Shown here: positions 1 through 4,730 of the stretch, one piece after another
How positions within the stretch are numbered: position 1 is the first letter of the stretch
How the letters are laid out: each line of letters begins with the position of its first letter
DNA from: an uncultured Desulfobacterales bacterium
Lineage (GTDB): Bacteria; Desulfobacterota; Desulfobacteria; Desulfobacterales; G020354645
Direction of reading: 5' to 3'
NCBI GenBank assembly: GCA_947259865.1
Contig: CAMYNZ010000004.1
Location: 1-5,035 of the forward strand
Length of the DNA: 5,035 bases
Program-made: the position numbers and the translations under genes
The notes under the pieces: model-generated
The model's database searches: none
What the model saw: only the letters and a program-made list of their open reading frames with translations
What the model was told of the DNA's origin: nothing

Positions 1-51
1 CGGGGCCGGGGAATGTCACAGGCGCGGGGCACGGGTGCCTAAGGATACTGG

Positions 52-69
52 AAGCTATCTCAAAAATAC
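52..69 (+). repeat. Left terminal inverted repeat of element 1
   Basis: AAGCTATCTCAAAAATAC; the partner is 301-318 in inverted orientation, with 17 of 18 positions identical and the outer 12 bases perfect. The direct repeat copy GATACTG lies just outside at 44-50. Confidence 0.7.
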
Positions 70-300
70 AGAATCCGGTCAAGAATCCCGCCCTCGCGGG
101 GCGCAGTTTTGGGTTAGCCGGTTTGCCAGTCATGCCGGTTTAGCCCGTTCAAAACGGAATGCTATCTGTTTTTATGTTTTAACCGGCAAACGGGCCAACG
201 GGTTCAACTCTGCATCATATGAGTATTTTGAGGAGGTCCGCAATCTGCCACAGATCCCTGGCGGATAATTGGGCGTTAGCCCGCCGGTGGCGAATAAAAC

Positions 301-318
301 GTATTGTTGAGATAGCTT
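301..318 (-). repeat. Right terminal inverted repeat of element 1
   Basis: On the minus strand it reads AAGCTATCTCAACAATAC, pairing with 52-69 with one mismatch. It ends one base before the lysC stop codon; the second GATACTG copy is at 322-328, inside the lysC reading frame. Confidence 0.7.
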
Positions 319-1536
319 TTAGATACTGCTGCCTGCTATCCAGCGGGTGTGGCAAAGTCTGACACTCTTTTCGATCCGGTTGCGAGGCACGAGCAGGGAA
401 ATACGAAAAGAGGTGGTGCTGATACCCAGCACGGATACATGGTGCTGTGTCATCAGATCAACCGTTTCTAAAAGGGTCAGATTATTGCGGTTCAATCCCT
501 CACCGATCAGCGATAGGGCTGCCAGATCAATGTCAACAGCGATAGCGGTACCCATGTTGTTTAATATCGAAGCTTTGATTTGTTTCCAGCCAACGACGTT
601 TTGCACGGAAACCACAAAGGAGGCCTTACATTGCTCCCCGCCGGCACCGGTCTCGGTAACATTTACTTCCTTGATCGGAACCTGCTCGCTTTCTAGATAT
701 TCAACAACCTGCTTGAAAAGAACCGGCGCATCTCTGCCGGACAGACGGATTCGTTCAACCTGTTTTTCGCTGACCACCGCCTGTACCCCGATAATGGTGC
801 CGGGCGAAATCCTGCGGATAACGGTTTCTCTGCCCGGTTTGAACGCACTGCGGGCATAAATAGCGATGTCTTTTTCTTTGGCAAATTGCACAGCGTGGGC
901 ATGCAGCACCTTGGCCCCGGCCATACTCATCTCCTGCATCACCGGATAGGTGACTTCCGGCAAATGCCGGGCTTCGGCCATCAACGTAGGATCGGTCGAA
1001 TACACACCGTCCACGTCAGAGTATATCTCGCAGCGCTCCGCATCCAGGGCAGCAGCCAATGCCACCGCCGTCGTATCCGAGCCGCCGCGTCCCAGGGTTG
1101 TGATATCCCGTTTGTAGCTAACGCCCTGAAAACCGCCGATAATCACTATCTTGCCCATGGCAATCTCATCCTGCACTCGAAACGGCCGGACCTCAATGAC
1201 CTGGGCATCATTGTGGCGGTCGTTGGTGATGATGCCGGCCTGGGAGCCGGTCAGTGAGACCGCATCAAAGCCCAGCTCATGCAGCGCCATGCAAAGCAAA
1301 GACATGGTGATCCGCTCGCCGGTTGAAAGCAGCATGTCCATTTCCCGCCGCGGTGGTTTAGGCGATATTTCCCGGGCCATCGCAACCAGTTCGTCGGTTG
1401 TCTTTCCCATAGCCGACACGACCACGGCAATATCAAAATTTTGATCTTTGACTTTGGCAATTAAGCGCGCAATTTTGTGCAGCTTTTCCACATCTGCGAC
1501 ACTGCTGCCGCCGTATTTCTGGACAATGCAAGCCAT
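319..1536 (-). CDS. lysC: Aspartate kinase (aspartokinase, ACT-domain regulated)
   Basis: Phosphorylates L-aspartate with ATP to 4-phospho-L-aspartate, the cytoplasmic first step toward lysine/diaminopimelate, threonine and methionine. The 405 residues match the usual length of monofunctional aspartokinases. Visible kinase motifs are KYGGSS (7-12, nucleotide/aspartate site), MLLSTGE (68-74), [12 protein letters not shown] (146-157) and [12 protein letters not shown] (172-183). Two ACT-type regions follow at about 263-330 and 340-400, the usual site of lysine or threonine feedback, so the enzyme is probably allosteric; the effector cannot be read from sequence. The ATG has AGGAGG (1547-1552) ten bases upstream. 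Oddities: the tail after CHTRW is WIAGSSI and the stop codon abuts a small insertion element, so the last residues may not be ancestral. Some beta-subunit-type forms start internally, but I see no reason to call one. No lysine riboswitch fits in the 61 bp between this start and the toxin remnant. Confidence 0.95.
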   Translation of the reverse strand: MACIVQKYGGSSVADVEKLHKIARLIAKVKDQNFDIAVVVSAMGKTTDELVAMAREISPKPPRREMDMLLSTGERITMSLLCMALHELGFDAVSLTGSQAGIITNDRHNDAQVIEVRPFRVQDEIAMGKIVIIGGFQGVSYKRDITTLGRGGSDTTAVALAAALDAERCEIYSDVDGVYSTDPTLMAEARHLPEVTYPVMQEMSMAGAKVLHAHAVQFAKEKDIAIYARSAFKPGRETVIRRISPGTIIGVQAVVSEKQVERIRLSGRDAPVLFKQVVEYLESEQVPIKEVNVTETGAGGEQCKASFVVSVQNVVGWKQIKASILNNMGTAIAVDIDLAALSLIGEGLNRNNLTLLETVDLMTQHHVSVLGISTTSFRISLLVPRNRIEKSVRLCHTRWIAGSSI

Positions 1537-1546
1537 TAAGGCAAAG

Positions 1547-1552
1547 CCTCCT
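1547..1552 (-). promoter_or_regulatory. Ribosome binding site of lysC
   Basis: The minus strand reads AGGAGG, ten bases before the ATG at 1536. The perfect core supports this start. Confidence 0.7.
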
Positions 1553-1575
1553 ATTTAATGCCGGGTTGGCAATTA

Positions 1576-1584
1576 AGTATATCA
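1576..1584 (-). promoter_or_regulatory. Candidate extended -10 promoter for lysC
   Basis: The minus strand reads TGATATACT, a TGn extended -10 with hexamer TATACT (five of six to TATAAT), 40 bp upstream of the lysC ATG. No good -35 sits at 16-18 bp, which extended -10 promoters can tolerate. It lies just downstream of the dead toxin gene and would let lysC be transcribed independently. Consensus match only. Confidence 0.35.
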
Positions 1585-1597
1585 CATGGCATGCCTA

Positions 1598-1807
1598 TCA
1601 TCGATAAATATCTCGGCGCGGCCCGACTTTGACAATCCAAACGGTGAGATCCTGATCCTGAACGGCATAAACAATTCGATAATTACCCTGGCGGATGCGG
1701 TATCAATCCTGGCCGGCAAGTTTTTCACAGCCGGGGAGTCGCGGATCTTCTTGCAGGGACTTGATCCGATTGATTATTCGTCTCAAATCTTTTTTGGGAA
1801 TTGGCAT
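1598..1807 (-). pseudogene. Decayed RelE/ParE-family toxin, N-terminally truncated with internal stop
   Basis: Translating the minus strand from ATG at 1807 gives MPIPKKDLRRIINRIKSL, then EDPRLPGCEKLAGQD, a TGA at 1703-1705, and in the same frame YRIRQGNYRIVYAV, IVKVGPRRDIYR and a TGA at 1598-1600. The order IPKKD, SLxxDPRxPGCEKLxGQ, YRIRxGxYRIVY, VKVGxRRDxYR is the classic core and C-terminus of RelE/ParE-superfamily toxins (ribosome-dependent mRNA interferases or gyrase poisons). The internal TGA sits where relatives often have Arg, so a CGA-to-TGA change is the simplest cause. The C-terminal motif reads GPRR where GHRR is usual. About 15 N-terminal residues of the usual 85-95 are missing: upstream codons do not resemble the family, though a one-base shift near 1803-1808 would restore a reading ending NAIPKKD. 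No antitoxin gene is seen on the upstream side, which is occupied by a hairpin and element 2. Very probably non-functional; selenocysteine readthrough is unlikely because no family member needs it. Confidence 0.8.
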
Positions 1808-1836
1808 TGAAGCGGGCTTCCCCTGTGTCCGGTAAT

Positions 1837-1874
1837 AAGTAATCAGCCGCCTGATTACAGGCGGCTGGTTGCTT
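1837..1874 (+). repeat. Strong 17-bp hairpin (perfect 10-bp core)
   Basis: CAGCCGCCTG (1844-1853), loop ATTA, CAGGCGGCTG (1858-1867). The stem extends outward to 1837 and 1874 with two G-U wobbles if transcribed on the plus strand; on the minus strand those would be A-C mismatches, so the plus-strand RNA folds better. There is no T-run on either side, so it is not a standard intrinsic terminator. The right arm GGCTGGTTGCTT (1863-1874) closely resembles the end of the neighbouring element, GGCTGTTGCTT (1887-1897), suggesting a related mobile-element end. Confidence 0.6.
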
Positions 1875-1885
1875 CAACAATATGA

Positions 1886-2082
1886 GGGCTGTTGCTTACA
1901 TCCTTTTAGGTGGTCATGAACACATTTTCCCATCAATCATTGCCAGGGGGAAAACAAAGGCTTGAATCCCGCTTGCGGGGTATCCGGCGGGGGAGTTGTT
2001 CCGTTCGAGGCGGACCGGGAATCCCGCGGCGTCAGGAATCAAAAACATCAAACACGCTGAAAAGGCATGTTGGCAACAGCCC
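1886..2082. mobile_element. Second MITE-like element with imperfect inverted termini
   Basis: Seen: GGGCTGTTGC at 1886-1895 recurs inverted at 2073-2082. Similarity continues inward: left TTACATCCTTTTAGG against right CAACATGCCTTTTCAG, so the ends match over about 24 bp with two mismatches and two one-base gaps. The 197-bp unit has no transposase. Its interior holds a palindrome at 1968-1979 and two copies of GAATCCCGC (1964-1972, 2019-2027). Ends containing CTGTTGC are common among several IS families, but I cannot assign one. No clear target duplication is visible in the flanks (left ATATGA, right CCAAAAG). A 43-codon minus-strand frame inside it begins MFLIPDAAGFPVRL; I do not recognise it as a protein, and it may be translated repeat. 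The element ends 14 bp short of the comEA-like stop codon. Confidence 0.5.
1964..1979. repeat. Palindromic unit GAATCCCGC..GCGGG inside element 2
   Basis: GAATCCCGC followed by TT and GCGGG, giving a CCCGC/GCGGG snapback. The 9-mer GAATCCCGC occurs three times in the window (83-91, 1964-1972, 2019-2027), and at 83-100 it is again followed by a GCGGG arm. It resembles the short extragenic palindromes (CCCGC..GCGGGAATC type) scattered through many proteobacterial and Desulfobacterota genomes. Confidence 0.45.
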
Positions 2083-2096
2083 CCAAAAGACCCGTT

Positions 2097-2387
2097 TTAT
2101 TTGGGTACGTGTACCACAATCAGATCTTTGATTTTTTCAAATGTTTTGCGGCCGATCCCGGGAACCTGTATCAGATCTTCCGGAATTTTGAAGGGACCGT
2201 TTTTTTCACGAAAGGCAACGATTTTGACGGCGTAATTCGGCCCGATACCCTTTATTTGGGTCAGTTCTTCAACCGAGGCCGTGTTTATATTGATTTTTTG
2301 GACCTCACCGGCAACACCGTTAATGACACACACCCACCCGATTAAAACCGCCACAAGCAGCGCAACAAAAATTTTACGATTAAACAT
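2097..2387 (-). CDS. ComEA-like helix-hairpin-helix DNA-binding protein, exported
   Basis: A 96-residue protein with an N-terminal hydrophobic signal or anchor (residues 5-25, after RK) and one ComEA-type (HhH)2 domain: KININTASVEEL (31-42), hairpin KGIGP (46-50), then a second hairpin VPGIGR (75-80) and IKDLIVV. Known of the family: such domains bind double-stranded DNA without sequence preference, and ComEA holds incoming DNA at the membrane or in the periplasm during natural transformation. Here no comEC or pilus gene is nearby, so a role in uptake is only inferred; stand-alone small HhH proteins are common. The frame is open 19 codons further upstream, but the start at 2387 is chosen because AAAGGAGG (2393-2400) lies five bases before it and the signal peptide follows directly. 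It lies 79 bp downstream of the zinc-ribbon gene on the same strand and may share its transcript. The 3' end abuts element 2. Confidence 0.87.
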   Translation of the reverse strand: MFNRKIFVALLVAVLIGWVCVINGVAGEVQKININTASVEELTQIKGIGPNYAVKIVAFREKNGPFKIPEDLIQVPGIGRKTFEKIKDLIVVHVPK

Positions 2388-2392
2388 TTTTT

Positions 2393-2400
2393 CCTCCTTT
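2393..2400 (-). promoter_or_regulatory. Ribosome binding site that fixes the comEA-like start
   Basis: The minus strand reads AAAGGAGG, five bases before the ATG at 2387. It argues against the longer 115-codon version beginning at 2444, whose extra residues (MSTTDEVVEHQHF...) would place a polar stretch before the signal peptide. Confidence 0.75.
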
Positions 2401-2466
2401 TGATTGAAGTGTTGATGCTCCACTACCTCATCGGTTGTCGACAAAAAAGCTATCCGTTTATCTATT

Positions 2467-2775
2467 TTATAACCTTACCCAACTTGAACCCGATGAAACG
2501 ATGAGCCTGACCAATTCGACCGCAGCATCTTTTATTTCTACCTCTTCACCGCACTGTCGACATAAGATTACCGCGTCTGATATATCCAGCGCCATCTTGG
2601 TCGCCGCCGGATTTAAATCCGTTGCGCAATCAAGATAAAAAGACAAATAACTGTCGATCATAAAAAATGGCGCTGCACAAACCGGACATCGCAACAAATG
2701 TAATTTGCTCTTATAACCAACCCGCTGTGCCAGCCATATAAGTAGTTTGAAAGTTTTGATCTTTATAGTGTTCAC
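2467..2775 (-). CDS. Small zinc-ribbon protein of unknown function
   Basis: A 102-residue protein I cannot place in a named family. It has a basic, partly hydrophobic N-terminus (KTFKLLIWLAQRVGYKSK, 7-24), then CPVC (30-33), a lone C50, and CRQC (72-75); the two CxxC knuckles 40 residues apart suggest a structural zinc ribbon or treble-clef fold. The C-terminus is helical-looking (AAVELVRLIV, 84-93). The start is GTG at 2773-2775 with AGAGG (2784-2788) eight bases upstream; the next Met is residue 39, beyond the first knuckle, so GTG is preferred. It is transcribed divergently from the CI-type regulator across an AT-rich spacer with operator-like repeats, and lies upstream of the comEA-like gene. 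The existence of the gene is fairly secure (good RBS, conserved-looking cysteine pairs); the function is not known. Confidence 0.72.
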   Translation of the reverse strand: MNTIKIKTFKLLIWLAQRVGYKSKLHLLRCPVCAAPFFMIDSYLSFYLDCATDLNPAATKMALDISDAVILCRQCGEEVEIKDAAVELVRLIVSSGSSWVRL

Positions 2776-2821
2776 TGCGAATACCTCTTATTGCTGATTT
2801 CGGTAAAAATAACCGGCTGCC

Positions 2822-2827
2822 TGTCAA
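2822..2827 (-). promoter_or_regulatory. Candidate -35 box for the zinc-ribbon / comEA-like transcript
   Basis: The minus strand reads a perfect TTGACA 47 bp upstream of the GTG. The -10 at 16-17 bp spacing is poor (TACCGA/ACCGAA), so this would be weak or activator-dependent. Candidate only. Confidence 0.28.
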
Positions 2828-2851
2828 TAAAAACTTTCAAATACAGCAAAA

Positions 2852-2866
2852 TTTTGTTAAACAAAA
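2852..2866. promoter_or_regulatory. Operator-like palindrome in the divergent spacer
   Basis: TTTTGTTAAACAAAA is a perfect 7-1-7 inverted repeat, overlapping a second perfect palindrome, CAAAATTTTG (2847-2856). It lies between the divergent zinc-ribbon and CI-type genes, upstream of the candidate minus-strand -35. Size and position fit a dimeric HTH repressor site, plausibly for the adjacent regulator. AT-rich sequence makes such words likelier by chance. Confidence 0.35.
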
Positions 2867-2911
2867 AAGTTGCCATATGCGTTTGTGATACCTGAATCTT
2901 ATATCTCATCG

Positions 2912-2917
2912 TATAAT
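2912..2917 (+). promoter_or_regulatory. Candidate -10 box (TATAAT) for the CI-type regulator
   Basis: A perfect TATAAT, but no good -35 at 16-18 bp upstream (TACCTG or similar). It would give a leader of about 125 bases. An alternative -35-like TTGAAC at 2925-2930 lacks a good partner. The whole 2776-3047 spacer is AT-rich, so chance matches are expected. Confidence 0.25.
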
Positions 2918-2976
2918 GTTTGGATTGAACAACCAGATAATCGCATAATCTATTTATTTGTGTATGTCAACTATTA

Positions 2977-3005
2977 TTTGCATAAAAAGCAATATTTTTT
3001 TGCAT
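2977..3005 (+). repeat. Direct repeat TTTGCAT spaced by two helical turns
   Basis: TTTGCAT at 2977-2983 and again at 2999-3005, 22 bp start to start, 43-71 bp upstream of the regulator ATG. The spacing places both copies on the same DNA face, as in tandem protein-binding sites. A short TTGC..GCAA inverted pair overlaps the first copy. Confidence 0.3.
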
Positions 3006-3047
3006 CTCATTTAGGTACGACATTCCTGGATGTGACTTGGCCATACT

Positions 3048-3617
3048 ATGGTAAAAAAAGATAAACCATATGATAGCAGTGAGTTAGAGTCAATATCAAT
3101 CGAGACAGATGAGATCATCGGGCGATTGAAGGAAGCGGTGGGGGTTTCTTCCGATGGCCAGCTAGCACATTATTTAGGCATATCGAGGCAAAATATTGGT
3201 GCTGCCAGAAAACGGCAGGACGTTCCACCGGGATGGATTTATAGGGTGGCGAGGTTAACAGGCTGCTCCATGGATTGGCTTCATTTTGGACAGGGCGCTA
3301 AATTACAGCGGGACTACAGCACCGGGGAATCGTATCCGGCCGGTCAGATCGCAAGCCCCCGGTCACCTTTTCAGGGTGGCCGGAGGCCCGAGGCTGTCGT
3401 CGAAGGGCAGGATGATGAGGACCGCACAGGCTTTGGCGCGGCCGTTGAGATGTTGGCCAAAATTTATGGTTCCGGAGATAAACTGCTGATACGCACAATT
3501 AACGCTAATATGCGGGCCTTTTGCGAAGCAGTTGACCGCAAAGACCGTGACCGGCGCTCAGCAAAAGAGCTCGAAAATTTAAAAAACCGTTTGAGCAAGA
3601 CTGAAAAAAAGAGTTAG
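3048..3617 (+). CDS. Phage CI-type helix-turn-helix transcriptional regulator without peptidase domain
   Basis: A 189-residue DNA-binding protein. Residues 21-88 match the bacteriophage CI repressor N-terminal HTH family: IIGRLKEAVGVSSDGQLAHYLGISRQNIGAARKR with recognition helix near 45-57, then PPGWIYRVARLTGCSMDWLHFGQG, the typical end of that domain. Residues 89-128 are Pro/Gly/Arg-rich and look disordered; 129-189 (GFGAAVEMLAKIY to the lysine-rich end) look helical, probably for dimerisation. The S24/LexA-like self-cleaving domain of true CI proteins is absent, so RecA-triggered cleavage is not expected. Such short CI-type regulators are frequent as chromosomal paralogues in Desulfobacterota. 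A TGA lies in frame at 3033-3035 and the next Met is residue 75, so ATG 3048 is the only good start, yet no clear Shine-Dalgarno precedes it. The target is unknown; autoregulation and control of the divergent gene are plausible. Confidence 0.82.
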   Translation: MVKKDKPYDSSELESISIETDEIIGRLKEAVGVSSDGQLAHYLGISRQNIGAARKRQDVPPGWIYRVARLTGCSMDWLHFGQGAKLQRDYSTGESYPAGQIASPRSPFQGGRRPEAVVEGQDDEDRTGFGAAVEMLAKIYGSGDKLLIRTINANMRAFCEAVDRKDRDRRSAKELENLKNRLSKTEKKS

Positions 3618-3631
3618 CAAGGTTATAAAGC

Positions 3632-3648
3632 CCGCCGGATGTTGGCGG
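3632..3648 (+). terminator. Weak possible terminator after the CI-type regulator
   Basis: Stem CCGCC (3632-3636), 7-base loop, GGCGG (3644-3648), followed by ATTTAGTTT rather than a clean T-run. It lies 15 bp past the stop codon. The rest of the gap to 3849 holds no gene or repeat that I can support. Confidence 0.3.
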
Positions 3649-3849
3649 ATTTAGTTTCTGCTTTGGCAATACAGAAAATATATTGAAGGATACGGAATAA
3701 GAATTTTGCGCGGTCCGATTTTCGGGGCACGTGCAATCTTAAAGAATGTGATAAATTTCTAATCAAAACCAGCGCGCGACCAAAATTCAGTCGTTGAAAG
3801 ATCGCGTCCCGGATAAAATCAGGACAAACGGCTATTTGGCAAGACGACG

Positions 3850-4716
3850 TTATTTCTTGCTTTTTGGGGCCGTCTCTTCAGCAGGACGGATCCATTGGCC
3901 TTGCCGGCGGTATTCGATACTGATTTTTTTCAATGCGCTCTTTTTCTGGATGAAATCACGTTTCATGCCCAGCAGCCAGTCCCGGTGTTTGAGGGCTTCC
4001 TGCGCACTTGCAAAAATTATATCTTCGTCGCGGTTCATTTCAAACGTGGGGCGGCCGTTTTCAACAATCATGTTGCCGGAGATACTGCAAAGCATGCAAC
4101 GAACCCGGTTATCTGCAAGAAAACGGAAGGTATCACCGCCGCAAATCGGACAGCAGGGCTCGCATTTTTCAGGAACCGGCCCAAATAGCGCCGAAGCCAA
4201 ATCAGCAGCTATTTTTTTGTTGTTTTCACCCATGAATATTTCACCGGGCAGCGCCCCGTAAATGATCCGGCAGCCTTTTTCCCGGGCCAGAATCAGCTTC
4301 AAAAAGCTTTGAACAGCCAGCCGTGTGAATCCTTCCCTGCCGGCAATGCCGGCGATGCCGATTCCCACAGCCGGTTTGTGCCAGAGTTTTTTTGAGTGGT
4401 TGTAAAAAGACAACCCTCGGTCCAGCAGTCTTTTCAGACAAGCATTGGCGCTCAAAAAGTAAGTGGGGACGGCAACAACCAGTGCATCCGCATCACCCAT
4501 GGCCTGAAGCACCGTATTCAAGTCGTCCTTGCGCACGCACTGCTTGCCTTCCGGCAGGCAGCGGTAACAGCCAAGGCAGGGCAATATATTGAAGTCAGAC
4601 AGCCGCAGCAGATCCAGCTCATGGGAAACAGGGATTTGCCTGCTAATTTCTTTGATCATGATTTCACAGTTTCCGAGGTTGCGCGGTGAGCCGACAATTC
4701 CCAGTACTTTTTTCAT
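3850..4716 (-). CDS. Iron-sulfur flavoprotein (NADPH-dependent FMN reductase fold) with C-terminal zinc ribbon
   Basis: A 288-residue flavodoxin-fold protein. The N-terminus KKVLGIVGSPRNLGN (2-16) is the beta-strand and FMN-phosphate loop of the FMN reductase family; DADALVVAVPTYF (75-87) is the second flavin loop. CLGCYRC then C60 (C47, C50, C53, C60) is the compact cysteine cluster of the archaeal/anaerobe Isf group, which binds a [4Fe-4S] cluster and passes electrons between ferredoxin-like donors and acceptors such as O2, H2O2 or quinones; the substrate here is not known. Isf proteins are usually near 190 residues; this one has about 100 more, including two CxxC pairs (C189/C192 and C207/C210) that look like a zinc ribbon, and a lysine-rich tail. 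The ATG has GAAAGGAG (4723-4730) six bases upstream. It is a single gene, convergent with the CI-type regulator. No FMN riboswitch pattern was recognised upstream. Confidence 0.87.
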   Translation of the reverse strand: MKKVLGIVGSPRNLGNCEIMIKEISRQIPVSHELDLLRLSDFNILPCLGCYRCLPEGKQCVRKDDLNTVLQAMGDADALVVAVPTYFLSANACLKRLLDRGLSFYNHSKKLWHKPAVGIGIAGIAGREGFTRLAVQSFLKLILAREKGCRIIYGALPGEIFMGENNKKIAADLASALFGPVPEKCEPCCPICGGDTFRFLADNRVRCMLCSISGNMIVENGRPTFEMNRDEDIIFASAQEALKHRDWLLGMKRDFIQKKSALKKISIEYRRQGQWIRPAEETAPKSKK

Positions 4717-4722
4717 GCCTTT

Positions 4723-4730
4723 CTCCTTTC
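4723..4730 (-). promoter_or_regulatory. Ribosome binding site of the flavoprotein gene
   Basis: The minus strand reads GAAAGGAG, six bases before the ATG at 4716; it supports the start that leaves the FMN loop right at the N-terminus. Confidence 0.7.

Larger units (their letters stand above)
44..328. mobile_element. MITE-like non-autonomous insertion element with terminal inverted repeats and flanking direct repeat
   Basis: Seen: the 18-mer AAGCTATCTCAAAAATAC at 52-69 recurs as its reverse complement at 301-318 with one mismatch. Outside these ends a 7-bp direct repeat, GATACTG, occurs at 44-50 and 322-328, as expected for a target-site duplication. One base (51) and three bases (319-321) lie between repeat and inverted ends, so the exact boundary is uncertain. 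The interior of about 230 bp has no transposase or convincing gene; it holds a small palindrome at 87-100 (CCCGC, 4-base loop, GCGGG) and several GC-rich inverted words (GGGC-GTTA-GCCC near 271-282). Inference: a short element mobilised in trans by an unidentified transposase, inserted at the 3' end of lysC. The bases TTA at 319-321 that give lysC its TAA stop lie between the inverted repeat and the direct repeat, so the insertion probably reset the lysC C-terminus. The open frame across 35-268 on the plus strand resembles no protein I know and is not called. Confidence 0.6.

Noticed and set aside
35..268. 77-codon plus-strand open frame across element 1
   Set aside because: It begins outside the inverted repeat, has no ribosome site, and reads like translated repeat sequence with no recognisable domain.
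268..285. Integron attC-like word (GGGCGTTAGCCC)
   Set aside because: GTTAGCC does not fit the GTTRRRY core and no matching RYYYAAC partner or integrase was seen; it is better explained as a short snapback inside element 1.
347..1460. Other long frames overlapping lysC on both strands
   Set aside because: lysC is unambiguous by its motifs; the others are shadows with no domains.
1586..1810. 74-codon plus-strand open frame
   Set aside because: It is the antisense shadow of the RelE/ParE remnant, whose family motifs are on the minus strand.
2447..2454. AAGCTATC resembling the end of element 1
   Set aside because: Only 8 bases match and no partner repeat is nearby; a chance match is likely.
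2870..3064. 64-codon plus-strand open frame in the AT-rich spacer
   Set aside because: No ribosome site, aromatic-rich composition typical of AT-rich non-coding DNA, and it overlaps the regulator start.
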